A stretch of DNA of 64,000 bases from Anaeramoeba flamelloides. Its lineage: Eukaryota > Metamonada > Anaeramoebidae. The number at the start of each line of letters is the position of its first letter. Within the stretch, counting starts at the first letter, position 1. Below are positions 11,830 through 24,200 of the stretch, piece after piece. Where the stretch lies: NCBI GenBank assembly GCA_027625915.1, contig JANTQA010000012.1, positions 11,866,501 through 11,930,500 on the forward strand, written 5' to 3'. Below the pieces are notes generated by a model. That model was not told the DNA's origin, did no database searches, and saw nothing but the letters and a program-made list of their open reading frames with translations. Made by a program: the position numbers and the translations under genes.

Positions 11830-13300
11830 ATTTTTTACAAATTACTTGTCAACTCAAAAAAATCTTCAAGTAACTTTAATAGAAAAATTCCTAAGAAATT
11901 TACCTCATGTTGAAATTGAAAAACAAAACAAAAATCTGATTACACAAGAGACTAAACTTAGCTTTAAAAGATATTTTCGGAAATGAATTTTTTTTTTTTA
12001 TCAGTTAGATCTATTTTTCCCATTTTTGAAAAATTCAAAATTCAATATTTTTCTGAATTATTTCAATTAAAAAAGTATTTACTTTTAAAGAAGGAAGAAA
12101 ACTTATAGTATGTAAAGGAAGTGTACAAAAATACAAATTAAAAATCAACCACTAAATTTTAAAATAACTTGGTCTAAATAATCTACTTAATTTCAAAAAA
12201 TTATAATAATTATTTTAAAAATTGAAAGAATATAATTTCATTATTCAAATAACACTTCAAAACAATTTTTTCCTTTTTATTGGATGAAAAAATCTGAGAA
12301 AAAGAACCAAACAATCAAATTAAAAATTCCCCCGAAATACTTTTTTAAAACCTGAAAAATTCAACTTATAATCAAAAGGAATGCTTTTTAATGTGATTAT
12401 TTATAATCAATAATTAATAACTCAATCTTAATTATTTCAGTAAGTCATTAACAGCCCAATGATTAAATTTATCAAATAGACTTTACAATTTTCTCTTTTT
12501 ATTGAATGATAAAAAATTATAAGAAAAAAAACCAAACTATTCAAAATTTTTCCAAAATTCATTTTTAAAACCTATGATATAAAACATATAAACTAAAGAA
12601 ATACTTTTTTAATTTCATTGTTTTTAGTCAATACTTAATAACTGAATTTTAATTCTTATATGAGCTATTAACAACCCAAGATGAAATTTATCAATAAATT
12701 TAATTATTATTTCTCTTATTTTAAAGATTTTCAAGCTAATAAAATTACATTTAGATTAAAAAAAAAAAAAGGATATTATCAAATAACTGATTTTAATACT
12801 AATAGTTCCTTATTTATTCTCTTAATATTTGAAAAAAAAATATTATTTAATCTTTAAAATTTCAAGCAATTTATAGAAATTCTCAAAAAATAGAATAAAA
12901 GATCTTTTTTTCTGATCTTCAAAAGTTAAAACAATATATATATATATATATATATATTCAAGTATTTTTAAAATAAGATTAGGTGTTCTATAATTTTTTT
13001 TACTCATAAATTTTCTATGAAATTACTAAAAGTAATATTTCTTCCAAATAAAGAATTATTTACATATTTTACTTTTCCGAATTTTTATCCCTAAAATCCT
13101 AAAAAAAAAAAGTATCAAGATCTTTTTACTTATCATTTATTGTTAAAAATGAAAGTATTTTAGCAATGAAAACCCATGACTCTAAAGCTAATAAATTTGG
13201 TTACTTATTGAGTTTAATTTTATTCTTGTGAGAATAATTACTCTATTATCTTTGGTGAAAAAATAAATAAATCCGAGTTGCTAATCCCTTAAATCAAAAA
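11830..13300. repeat. diverged dispersed repeat, copy 1 of about 1.3-1.4 kb
   Basis: It runs collinear with about 35090-36350. Shared anchors are AAATCTGATTAC, TTTCTGAATTATTTC, GATATTATCAAATAA, ATATTTGAAAAA and ATTACTCTATTA(T/C)CTTTGG, in the same order and spacing, with heavy substitution and small indels. Confidence 0.55.
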
Positions 13301-13818
13301 AATTTTATTTTTTTTATTATAAAATCAAATCTAAGAATGGAGTGGATATTAATTCCTCAAAAAATTAACCAGTTTTATATATTATTTGCATTTTTTCTTT
13401 TTATATCTCTTTTCTGGTCTCATAGCCAAGAATTACCAAGATGAAATCTCCCCCCCCAAAAAAAAAATTAAAAAAATACTTTTTCAAAAAAAAAAAAAAA
13501 AAATTGATTTATTAAGGATTTTCCATGATTTCGATTACAGAATAAAAAATATATATTTTGAAATAAAGGCCCTTTTTTGATTTAATTTATCTATTAGGAA
13601 CATAAAATGTTTGTTAAATAATTATAAGATATTCAATTATTTTATTGAGAGATATTTTTTTTTTAGAATTCTATTTTAGTAAAAGATAGTAGGTAATTTC
13701 TATTCAGAAATTTAATTTTTTTGATAATTGTTTTGAGTAAAAATAGAAATAATTTATAATCATAAAACAAATTTTAAACACTAAAATTAGATAAATCTAT
13801 GGGGAACAATATATTTAA

Positions 13819-13820
<2 letters not shown>

Positions 13821-13851
<31 letters not shown>
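13821..13851. repeat. poly(A) run
   Basis: 31 consecutive A residues. It is not next to a recognisable retroposed gene. Confidence 0.9.
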
Positions 13852-13853
<2 letters not shown>

Positions 13854-16800
13854 AATTAGAGATTAGAACTGGCCTTGGATTAGCACAATAAAATGAATAA
13901 CACATTATTGTTTTTTTTTCATATTCCATATAAACAGAATTCATAATTAATATGTCCTTAATATAAAAAAGTACTATTTTTTTCCGATTAATATTTTTCT
14001 AAATCTAGCTTTATAACTAAATTCAATTAACCACTATGATAAAATTTTTTAGAATAAAAACAATCTCAACTTTTGAATATTGAAAATATTTTTTTGAAAT
14101 TCACATCCACTTTTTTATTTTTTTTTTGAAAAATGGGGTTTAATAAATTTTAACATCAAAGAATTAGTTATATATTAAATTAGAAGATTTTTACAGTGAG
14201 TTTATCTTGTTTAACCTAACTTTTTTTTTAATAATACCATTTAAAAATAAGAAAACATTTGAAGACAAAATTATTCCCTTTTGTGAAAATAAAATTCCCA
14301 TAATTTAGAATTTGTTTTAGTAAATGAGTTAAAATAAGATGTTGTATATAAAAATATACATAATTTCAACTTTGAATTCAATCATTTTGGCAAAAAATGT
14401 TTTCAAGGAAAGTTAAACAGAAACTTTATTTATTTCAATTTTTTCATTTAGTTTTTTTAATTTTTTTAATGGAAGGTATTTGATCAGTTTTCAATTTTTA
14501 GTGTTTTTTGGGCCAAGGTGACATATTATAAAATAGATATAAATTAACAGTTATTAATAGATTAATATTATAATAAAGAAAAGACCCCGGAAAAGACTTA
14601 ATATAGGCCACAACTATTATTTTTTTGGTATGTTTCAATTTTTTAAATTAAAATACTTTATTGATTTTTTGATTTTTTAATTTCAAAAAAATCATCTATT
14701 TTGGAATTTCTGTGACTAGTTTATTTTGTGTAAAAAAAGAAGGCAAAAAAAACAATATTGAATACATCTAATTGTTAAAAATTAAACTTCGAGAGGGACA
14801 TAATTGTATCATTTTATATTGTGTTTATTTCATTTTTTTAAAAAAGGATTCTTTGGGTTGAGACATAAAGTTACTCTTTCTTTCTAAAAAAATTTGATCA
14901 AAATTTATTAATTTAAAATGTGATTTTTATCTGTCGTTTCCTAGCTATGTACTCTTATTAAATTAATAATTGTAAATAAAGTGTTTAAAGCAACAAATTT
15001 GTGTTCAATTTTAGATTGAGTAAAAAATGGAATTGTTGTTTGTGTACTTCTGTTATGTACAAATTGGTTCGAATCTATTTAAAAATATTTTTTGCGAGTT
15101 TTCTTCTTATTTAAAAATTAATTAAACAAATTTTTGGAACTCATTTGGAAAAAGATTATTTTGTATCAGATCTGTCAACTTGTTATTTTGATTCTTAGTT
15201 GATTGTTCTTTGACTTTGTATGAATTTTAATAGTGGTACAAAAAAGGAATTTTTAGTAATTTATTAATTATTTTTTTCGAAAACAATTTTGGAGAGTGTA
15301 AGTATAAGATCAGTAGATTGGTAGGTATTTAAGAAAAAACATAAGATTTGTGGGTTTAAAATTAACATTTTTAAATTATGTTTAGTTTTATTCTGAGCTT
15401 TGAAAGTTTTTATTATTTTTTTTTTGGGGTAATTGATGAAAGAGGAAATGAATGATTTAATTGACAACCCAAAAAAATCAAAATTTATTATTAAATACCA
15501 ATACATCTATTGGACCCAATCTTACATTTATGTTTTGAAAATAAACTCTTTTTCATTAAAATTGGCACAGTTTTATTGAAGAAATAGAACATTTTCCATG
15601 AGTTTTAATTCATTATTCTTCTCAAAATAATTTTCAATTTTACTGATCGAAATTTTTTTTTTTTTTTTTTTTTTTTTGATTTTTTTTTCTATTTCTTTTC
15701 TGTTTTATTTTTTTTAAAAAAAGTTAATTTGAAAAAAAAATTTTTTTAAACTCCAAATTAACATAAAGAAACGAGATGCTTTGTATTTTCTTTTAAAATT
15801 CATACATTTACCATGGAAAAAATCTTATTCTAAACTATTTTTATTATCCAAAGGAATTGTGACTTTTTTCATGAGATGTTCCAATGTCAGTGCCCAATAT
15901 TTTTTTTTTACGAAATTTATAGTTGGTTCAGTTATTCCATTTATGATTATCGATTTTAATACGAAATTTATTATTTCACTTATTTCTAAACAATCTTAGT
16001 TTTGTTTTATTCTTAAAAATAAAGTGACTTTTTAATTTTTGGTTGGGCCCCTTTGAGAGGAATGGGGTTTATATATATATATATATATATATTAATTGAA
16101 AAAAGTATATTTACCGTCAACTATTAAAATCAAAATCAAGCAATAGAAAAATGAACTAAGAATCAAAATAACAAGTTGGTAGATCTGATACAAGATTATA
16201 TTTTTTTTTTTCAAATTGCAGATAAAGTAAACAATAAGTACTAAAAAAACCTTTTTAATTAGACTCTGAACTATTTTGTCACTATATATATATATAAAAA
16301 TTCTTAACAATACAACTATCCAGGGTACAAAACTGGACAACGACGCTTGAAAATTTTTTAAAAAATAATTATTTCCTAATTTTTTACTTTTTAATATCTT
16401 CATTTATAATTAAGATTATTGATTAATAAGAGATCTTTGATCAAAAAATATTTTAAAGAGATATTTTACAGTTAAAGTTGATAATTCTAATTTTACTTTG
16501 AAGTTTTTTTCAAATTTAATAGTAACAAAATTTAAAAAAAATTTTTCATAGTTAAGGGGTTAGCTTTATTATTTTTCAAAAATTTTTTTTTTGAATAAAT
16601 ATTTTTCAACGTGGGAATAATTTATTTTGAACTATGAAAGAATTAACTTTTGTTTTATTGAAAAAAATATATTTTTTATTATTTTTCCTTTAGGTTTATT
16701 GTAATTTATGAAGCAAACAGAAAATTTATATAAATTTTCTTTTTATTTCAAAAAATACAATAAATATAGGTACTTGAAGACACTTTTATTAGAGTTTTCA

Positions 16801-18274
16801 AAATATTTAAGTAAATTATATTGATTTTACTGGACTCTTTTGAATTCTGGAAAACTTTGGACACTTTTGTTAGATTTTTCCGAATAAAAAAATTGAATGA
16901 AATCTATATGCTTAAATATAATTCTTTTGAATTCGGGAGAACCTAGTACAAGAGAAAATTTATCACAGATGTTTTTTTTTTGAAGAGGAAGTTTTGGAAA
17001 TGAATAGTACAGTGATGTTAAAATTATTAGTTTAATATAGTATTTTAAACATCTCAAAGTTAAATTAAACTAAATTTCATTCTCGCATCCATTTAAAAAA
17101 ATTTACCCCAAAAAAAACATTTTTTTTTCTCGAAAAGACATTCAAAAATCACACAACCTATTAATATTTATTATTACCATCCACCAATACTTTATATTTC
17201 TGGAATATTGATTATATTCTGAATAAAATTTATTCGTAATGGTGAAATGATCATTGAAGAAGTAGTTTTGTCAAAGAATTCTGAATTTTTTTTTCAAGTG
17301 AATGGTATCCCCAACCAAACAATAGCTATTTTCTTTATCTTTTAAAGTATCTAATCAAATATACATTAATATATTGAAACTCAAACAATTTTTCAAGGTT
17401 AATTTCTTGATATATTGAATTTTTAAATTATGAATGGAATTTGTATCAAAAATTTCATATTTTTTTATTTTTTAGAGAATTTTTTATTATTTATAAAAGT
17501 TAAAATTTTTATTACATTTTCCCTAAATATTTTTTGATAAAATTTCGGAATTGATCTTTCCTTTTTAGAATTTAAAAGAAACTGATAATAAACCTCAAGT
17601 GAACAGGGGGTTGGTTTCTTAATGTTTTATTTTATATTTTTTTTATCAATTTATAGTTAAATCTTCTTTACAAAAAATATATATAAAAAATTACTGCTTG
17701 TAAATTATATCAATTTGTTGTTAATCATATAAGATCTATTTTAAGGATCACAATCTTTGAAATCGGTATTTCTGTTTTGTATTCATGAAACTTTCAATGA
17801 AAAACTGTTAAAAAAAAATGATTTTTTTCTATACAAAATATTCTCATTACAATAAATTAATAGGTCAAATTTTTTTTATTTTTATAGGTATTTTCTAAGA
17901 TCATTTTTGTCGTTTTTATTTTTTTTAATTTGATACCTTAAAAAAAAAAAGGAGAAGATAAAATAATAAAAGAGAAAATCAAATAAAAAAGAAAAATAAA
18001 AATAAAAATAAAAACAATATAACTAAATAAAATATTTTTTATTGATAAATAATAAATTATACAAATCAAAAATTCATTATTTTAATTTTCATTTTATAAT
18101 ATTACTTTGAAAATTATCATTTGAAAAACAAAAAAAAAACAAAAAAAATGAATAGAATATGGTCAATAAAACTAAACATGGTTTTATATTTTAATTGAAT
18201 TTTTAAAAAAGAATAAATTATTTTCCTGGGTATATATACAATAAAATAAACATTGAAATACCAATTCATTTGAT

Positions 18275-21200
18275 TTAATTATTAGAAAAATTCTTTTGGG
18301 GTATTTTCTTTTGAGATGATTTAATTCTTAAACTTCTCCGTGGAGAAAGGTTGTTAGTGTGTAATCTTCTAATTTTTTTAACTTTATTATTTAAATTGTT
18401 TTTATTAAAATTTTGTAGATCGGTATTATTATCATGATCTTTATTGTTATCATCATTAAGTAAATTTCGTTTTCTACTCATTGATGATTTCAAAAAATTA
18501 TTTTTTTTTTCAATATTCATTAAATTGTTTTTAGAATCAGCATCCTCCTCCTCTTCCTCGACACCACCACCGCCACCATCGATATTATCGGTGGTTGTTT
18601 TTATCATACAATTACTATTATTTTGAAAGTCTATATAATCTTCTTCATCGTAAATAATTCCTTCTTCTTTTAATAATTTTTTATATAATTTAAATGAGGT
18701 TTTTATTTTATTTCTTTCCTTAATTTTGGAAAGATCGATTGGGATATCGTATTTTTTCATTATTAAACTGTTATTTTTATCTTTATTTACTTTCAATAAT
18801 TTCTGAAGATCAATAAATTTAATATTATATTGAAATTCTAAGTGTTTTTTCAATATTAATAGAATGGAATTAATTTGAATTTTAAAATTTTCAATTTTAT
18901 GGTTGGTCGTTGCGATCGTTTCAATGTTCATAGTAGCTTTCGACATAATTTTCTTGTTCGTTCTCGTATTCTTTTTGGTTTTATTATCTTTATTTAATTT
19001 TAAAAATTGTTTTTTTAATTTATCAAAAATTTCAATACCATAAGTAGAAATTAATTTGTTGATTGAATCCAAAATAATTAAAATATCAAATTTATATTGA
19101 AATTTTCTATTTGAAATCAAATTGGCAATAAACTTGAAAAAAAATAAATTATTTTTTTTCAAAATAAATTTCTCGTTTGTAAACAAACTTATTAATGAAC
19201 GCAAAATATTTTTTCGAATTGACTGGTTGTTATTATAAACTATGGGCCAAATTTTAATAAAGTTGATTGTTTCTCCATAGAAATTGAAAATTTCCATTTG
19301 GAAATTAAAGCCTTTTTGAATTCCTTCAATTAATTTATTACATAAGAAATTTGGGTTTTTTTTAGATATTGCAAGTATCAATTGAAGGCTGATTTCTTGA
19401 ATCTTGAGTTCCTTGTCAAATAATAGGGCTATAAGTTCAGAAATGATTTGTAATGGGTGGATCATCCCTTTTTTTGTTAAAATATTTAATACAATTAACG
19501 AAGAAAGTCTAATATCAAATTCAAAATGAAATATTAAATTTTTAATTTGAATGAAAAAAAATTGTACTAAATATCCTGAAATATTCGTTTCAAATAAATA
19601 ATTATCTGTTTCAATAAATTTTAAAATCGATTCATCATCATCTTTGTCGCATTTATTGATTTTATTTTGAATATTATTAATTTTGTTATTATCCTCGTCT
19701 TTATTATCGTTATTGGTTGCATTGTCATTATTAGTAGTATTATTTTTATTAGTATTATTAAAAATATTATCGGCATTATTATTATTATTATCATTATTAT
19801 TATTGTCACTCTTATTATTAATAATATCATTTCCATTGCTTTTACTATTTTTTTTTTTTAATTGCTTTTGCTTTTTTTTGTTTAATTTATCTTCATTTTT
19901 AATTGAATTATTAAAAATTTTTAAAACTTGAATAATTATTCTTTTTTCTTGATCATAATTTAATAGTTTTTTGAATAATTGTGTGCTATTAATTAATAAT
20001 TTGGGAAACTTTTGTATTAATAAATTTAAAGAACGAATTGCTAATATTTTGATATCTAAATCTAATCGGAAATAATTATTATGATCGATATATTTTAAAA
20101 AGATATTAAATAATAAAATCTCTATTGTTTTATACTCTGATAACAAATTGACTAATCTTAAATTGTTAGAAAACATTGGAATAATTTTTTTAAAAGGGTA
20201 ATTTTTCAAAAAACTGCTGCACATCATTAATAATCTTTGTATTTGTGACTTGTTACTACTGTCGCTGTAATTGTTCTTCTTTTTATTACTATAATTGCTT
20301 TGAACATTCTTATTTGATAATTGTTGTCTATTTTGTCTAAACAATAGAATTATTAAATTGACTAATAAAGTTTCTAATTTTGTATAATTTTTAGTTTTTT
20401 TTAATAATAAACAAAGACAGTTAACAGATGGCCTTATAACTTCAAACAAATGTCTTAGCATTAGTTCTTGTAAAGTTTTTTCAAATTCATTCAAATTATC
20501 ATTTAGCTGGATTATTTTTGATATACAATTTGAACTAATTTTTAATAAATTAATAATTATTTTGGATTTTTTGGATTCAAATATTTGATCATTTTTTAAA
20601 TAATTCATTATATTTGGTAAATATTTCAAAATTAATTTTTTATTTGCTTTTGTAAATATTAATAATAATCTACTAGCTTGAATTTTTCTCTTAATCAATT
20701 CATCTTTGCTGAGGTTATTATTATTATGACCATTCTTATTTTTATTTTTATTATTATTAGTAGTAGTTCTAGTATTAGTATTAGTATTATTAATATTAAT
20801 ATTATTATTATTATTATTATAATAATCATTGTCTAAAAGTATTTCTATAAACCTTTGAATATAGTTATCGGTTATTATATTTAATGTCGAATTATTACAA
20901 TTTTCAGAAATTAATTTGATAAACCATTTCTTAACCTTTTTATTATAAACTGTAATATTGCTAATTATTAACATATGTTTAATTGAGAGTGGATAATTTA
21001 TTTTATCATTCTTATCAAAATTAAACCAAGCATTTTCAAAAAAGGGTTTAATAATTAATTTTAATTCAATTATACGATGAAAAAAATCTTTTAATAATAT
21101 TATTTCATTTTTTTCTTCTTTGATTGAATTTTTATTTAAACACATTAACAATAATGAAACTGCTTTATCTCTTATTCTTTTAGAAGTGTCTCTAGAGCGC

Positions 21201-24200
21201 TCCAAAATTAAATGGAAAAAGGAATTATTATTATGGTTATGGGTAGCATTGTTACCATTATCGTGAATATCCACGTTGTCGTGGGCACTGTGGCTGTCTT
21301 TTGTTAAAGAATTTGAAGTGGTACTACCGTTGGTATTGTGATTAGAATATGATGATTTGGAAATATTTGATGATCTTCCAAAGTTTTGGAAACAGGGATT
21401 TAATTGTAGTTGGTTTAATTTATAACTTCTCAGAGTTGCATCATTTAATATATCTATACAGACTAATCTGACTACTGTTGATTTGTCATAAATTCTAGTT
21501 TTGATTAAAGTTAGAATTTGGGGCTCAATCATAAAATTTGGTGAATTATTTGAAATTGTTCTAATGGCTCTTAAAGATGCAGAGCGGGTGTTTGGGCGTT
21601 GATCGTTGCATAGAGTGATTGTTAAATTTTTAAAAGTTGACAAAATAATTTTTTCTTGTTTGCCCTTAAAACGAAGCAAATTTAGCTGGACGATTATTTT
21701 ATTTATTAGGTCTTGGGAATATATTGTGTTTTGTTCATACTTTTTGATTTTTTTGTTATAGTCCTTCAAATAATAATTTGTTGGTATCATTTTTAATGAT
21801 TTTAATAATATCATTATAAAATTAAAAACATGGAATAAACTCTTTTCATTGTTATTTTGAAATCTATAATAATTAATTAACGAATAAATTGAATTCCCAT
21901 TCTTCGTCTCCATGTTTTTTGATTTAAATAAAATAATATCTTGTTTAAATTCCTTTTTGTTCATAATTGAAATAGTGATACCTAATAAGTCGATTAAGCA
22001 TACTCGATAAGATATTCCAATTTCATTTAAATTTGGGTTTTTTTGTAATTTTTTTAAGATTAATTTGGAGAGGGTCAGAATTAATAAATAGTAACTTGGG
22101 TATCGAATTACACCAAACATTTGATTCAAATCCTCACTAAATGCTTTAATTAAAATTAATCTGGCTTTTGATAATTCTTTATTACTGTTATTATGATTAT
22201 TTCCGTTGCTGGTGGTGCCGGTATTATTTGCTTTCGTGGCCATTTTGGTCGAGTTTGTTTTTTTATTATTTTTTTTCGTTTTTTTTGTTTTTAAATTAAG
22301 CATGGATTTAATGATCGATTTTGTAATTTTTTTAGGATTAGATAATGATAAATTATAATTATTAAAAAAATCATTTGACGAGTGGCATCTTCTTGATGAT
22401 GTAGATGAACAATGTATTAATTCAAAAATCAGATACGTGACACATAATATTTTCTGCGATCCTTTTCTTATTGGGGTGATATTACTCTGTATTTGTTTAT
22501 TTGTGATCTTTTTTTTTTTTAATTTTGGTTTTCTGTTTTGTAATTTTGGTTTTCTGCTTTTTAATTTGGGTTTTCTTGTATTTAATCTTGGCTTTCTTTT
22601 TTTCTGGGGTGTTCTGCTTTGAACTAGTTGGTTTATTATTTTTGTTGATGCTTCAAGTGGAATTGAGTTCGATCTAGTTAATAATTTTTTTGATTTTGAT
22701 CTAGTTAAATATTCTCGCCTTAATGGTATTACAAGCGGATTTTGATTTTGATTTTGGTTTTGGTTTTGGTTTTGGCTTTGGTTTTGGTTTTGGTCTGGGT
22801 TTGGTGGTGGTTGTGGTGTTTCTGGTGGTGTTAATGTTAGTTTGGAGGGTTTTTTTTTTTTAATATAAACTTTATTAAATATTTGGGATAAATCTAGATA
22901 TATATTTGCTGTTTTAATATGTATTGAAGAGTAATTGATCCTACTTTCGTTTTGAATTTTTATTGGTAATTTCAATTCAATTTTTGGTATTGTTTCCTCC
23001 ATTAATTCCTTTTTCTTTTCTTTTTGTTGTTGATTAAAAGGTTCTTTTGAATTATGAAGTTGTTCTTGTAATTGTTCTTTTTCTTTTTCTTCTTCTTTTT
23101 CTTCTTCTTTTTCTTCTTCTTTTTCTTCTTCTTTTTCTTCTTCTTTTTCTTTTTCTTGTTCTTGCTCTTGTTCTTGTTCTTGTTCTTTTCGTTGATCCAT
23201 TTTTTTAAATAAAGGTGAAAGTATTGTTTTTGAATTGAAACTGTCATTTGTAAATGCCTCAGTTTGATTTAAATGAATTTCCTTTTTTATTAATTTATCG
23301 TGTTTTCTTTTTTTTACAGTTTTTGGAATATTCAAAAGGTTATAAATAATTTCTTGGGAATTTTCATTTTTGTCCTGACTTGTTTTTGTTTCCCTGATTG
23401 ATCTTTGTTTTTTTGTAGATTTTGAAATTTTCTTAAAATTTGAAGAAATTTCTGATTTTATTGAAATAAAAGATTTTGAATTGGATCTAGGTTTAATATC
23501 AATTGGATTTAACGGTACCTTACACATTATTTTGTTTTCTCTAAGTTGGGTGCTTTTTTTGTTCATATTTTTTAATAAATTGCTACTAAATGGAAACGAA
23601 GGTGGCTTTGTGTTGTAAATTGGTGTTGGTTTCAATAGGTTTATTTGATCTTTTTTGAGATCCGAAGCTTTAATTTGATCAAGATAGCTCTTTTCATAAT
23701 TTTTGTTGATGATTTTTGAATCTGATCCAATTTTTTCTTCGTGATTGTTTTTTGTTTGTTTTATTTCGTTTCCTTCCGCTTTTTCGATTCCAGCCCCGTT
23801 TTCAGTTTTGTTTTTTTCAATTTCAATTTCTATTTCTATTTCTTTTCTTTCTTTTGGTTTGTCTTTGTCTTTTTCTTTTTCTTTTTCTTTTTCTTTTTCT
23901 TTTTCGTTTTTGTTTTTGTTTTTGTTTTCTTTGTCAGTTTCCAATTCCATTTGTACTTCTTCTCCTGTTGTTTCTTTTGGTTTTTCTTTTTCTTTTTCTT
24001 TTTTGTTTTCGTTTTCGTTTTCTTTGTCGGTCTCCAATTCCATTTGTACTCCTTCTCCTGTTGTTTCTTTTGGTTTTTCTTTTTCAATTATTCTTTTGTG
24101 TATATTTGTAAATTTGTAATTATGAAGAACAATGGGTCTTTTAATACGCTCAGAGCAGATGGATGTTGCCATTTCAATTGACTCATTTATAATTAAAGAT

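Larger units (their letters stand above)
11299..18274. other. gene-free A+T-rich region
   Basis: No supported gene on either strand over about 7 kb. It contains a TA-flanked MITE (11535-11698), a long diverged repeat (about 11830-13300), (AT)n runs at 12934-12957 and 16071-16092, and a 31-base A run at 13821-13851. Small ORFs in it are Phe/Leu/Lys-rich and look random. Confidence 0.6.

Noticed and set aside
15655-15730. Long T-runs and similar homopolymers as terminators or poly(A) signals
   Set aside because: They are everywhere in the gene-free DNA and cannot be tied to a gene end.
23716-24181. Several overlapping plus-strand ORFs of 80-146 codons, very rich in Phe/Ser/Leu
   Set aside because: They are the other strand of the Lys/Glu repeats of SCC2, where the absence of stops is a by-product of the simple repeat.
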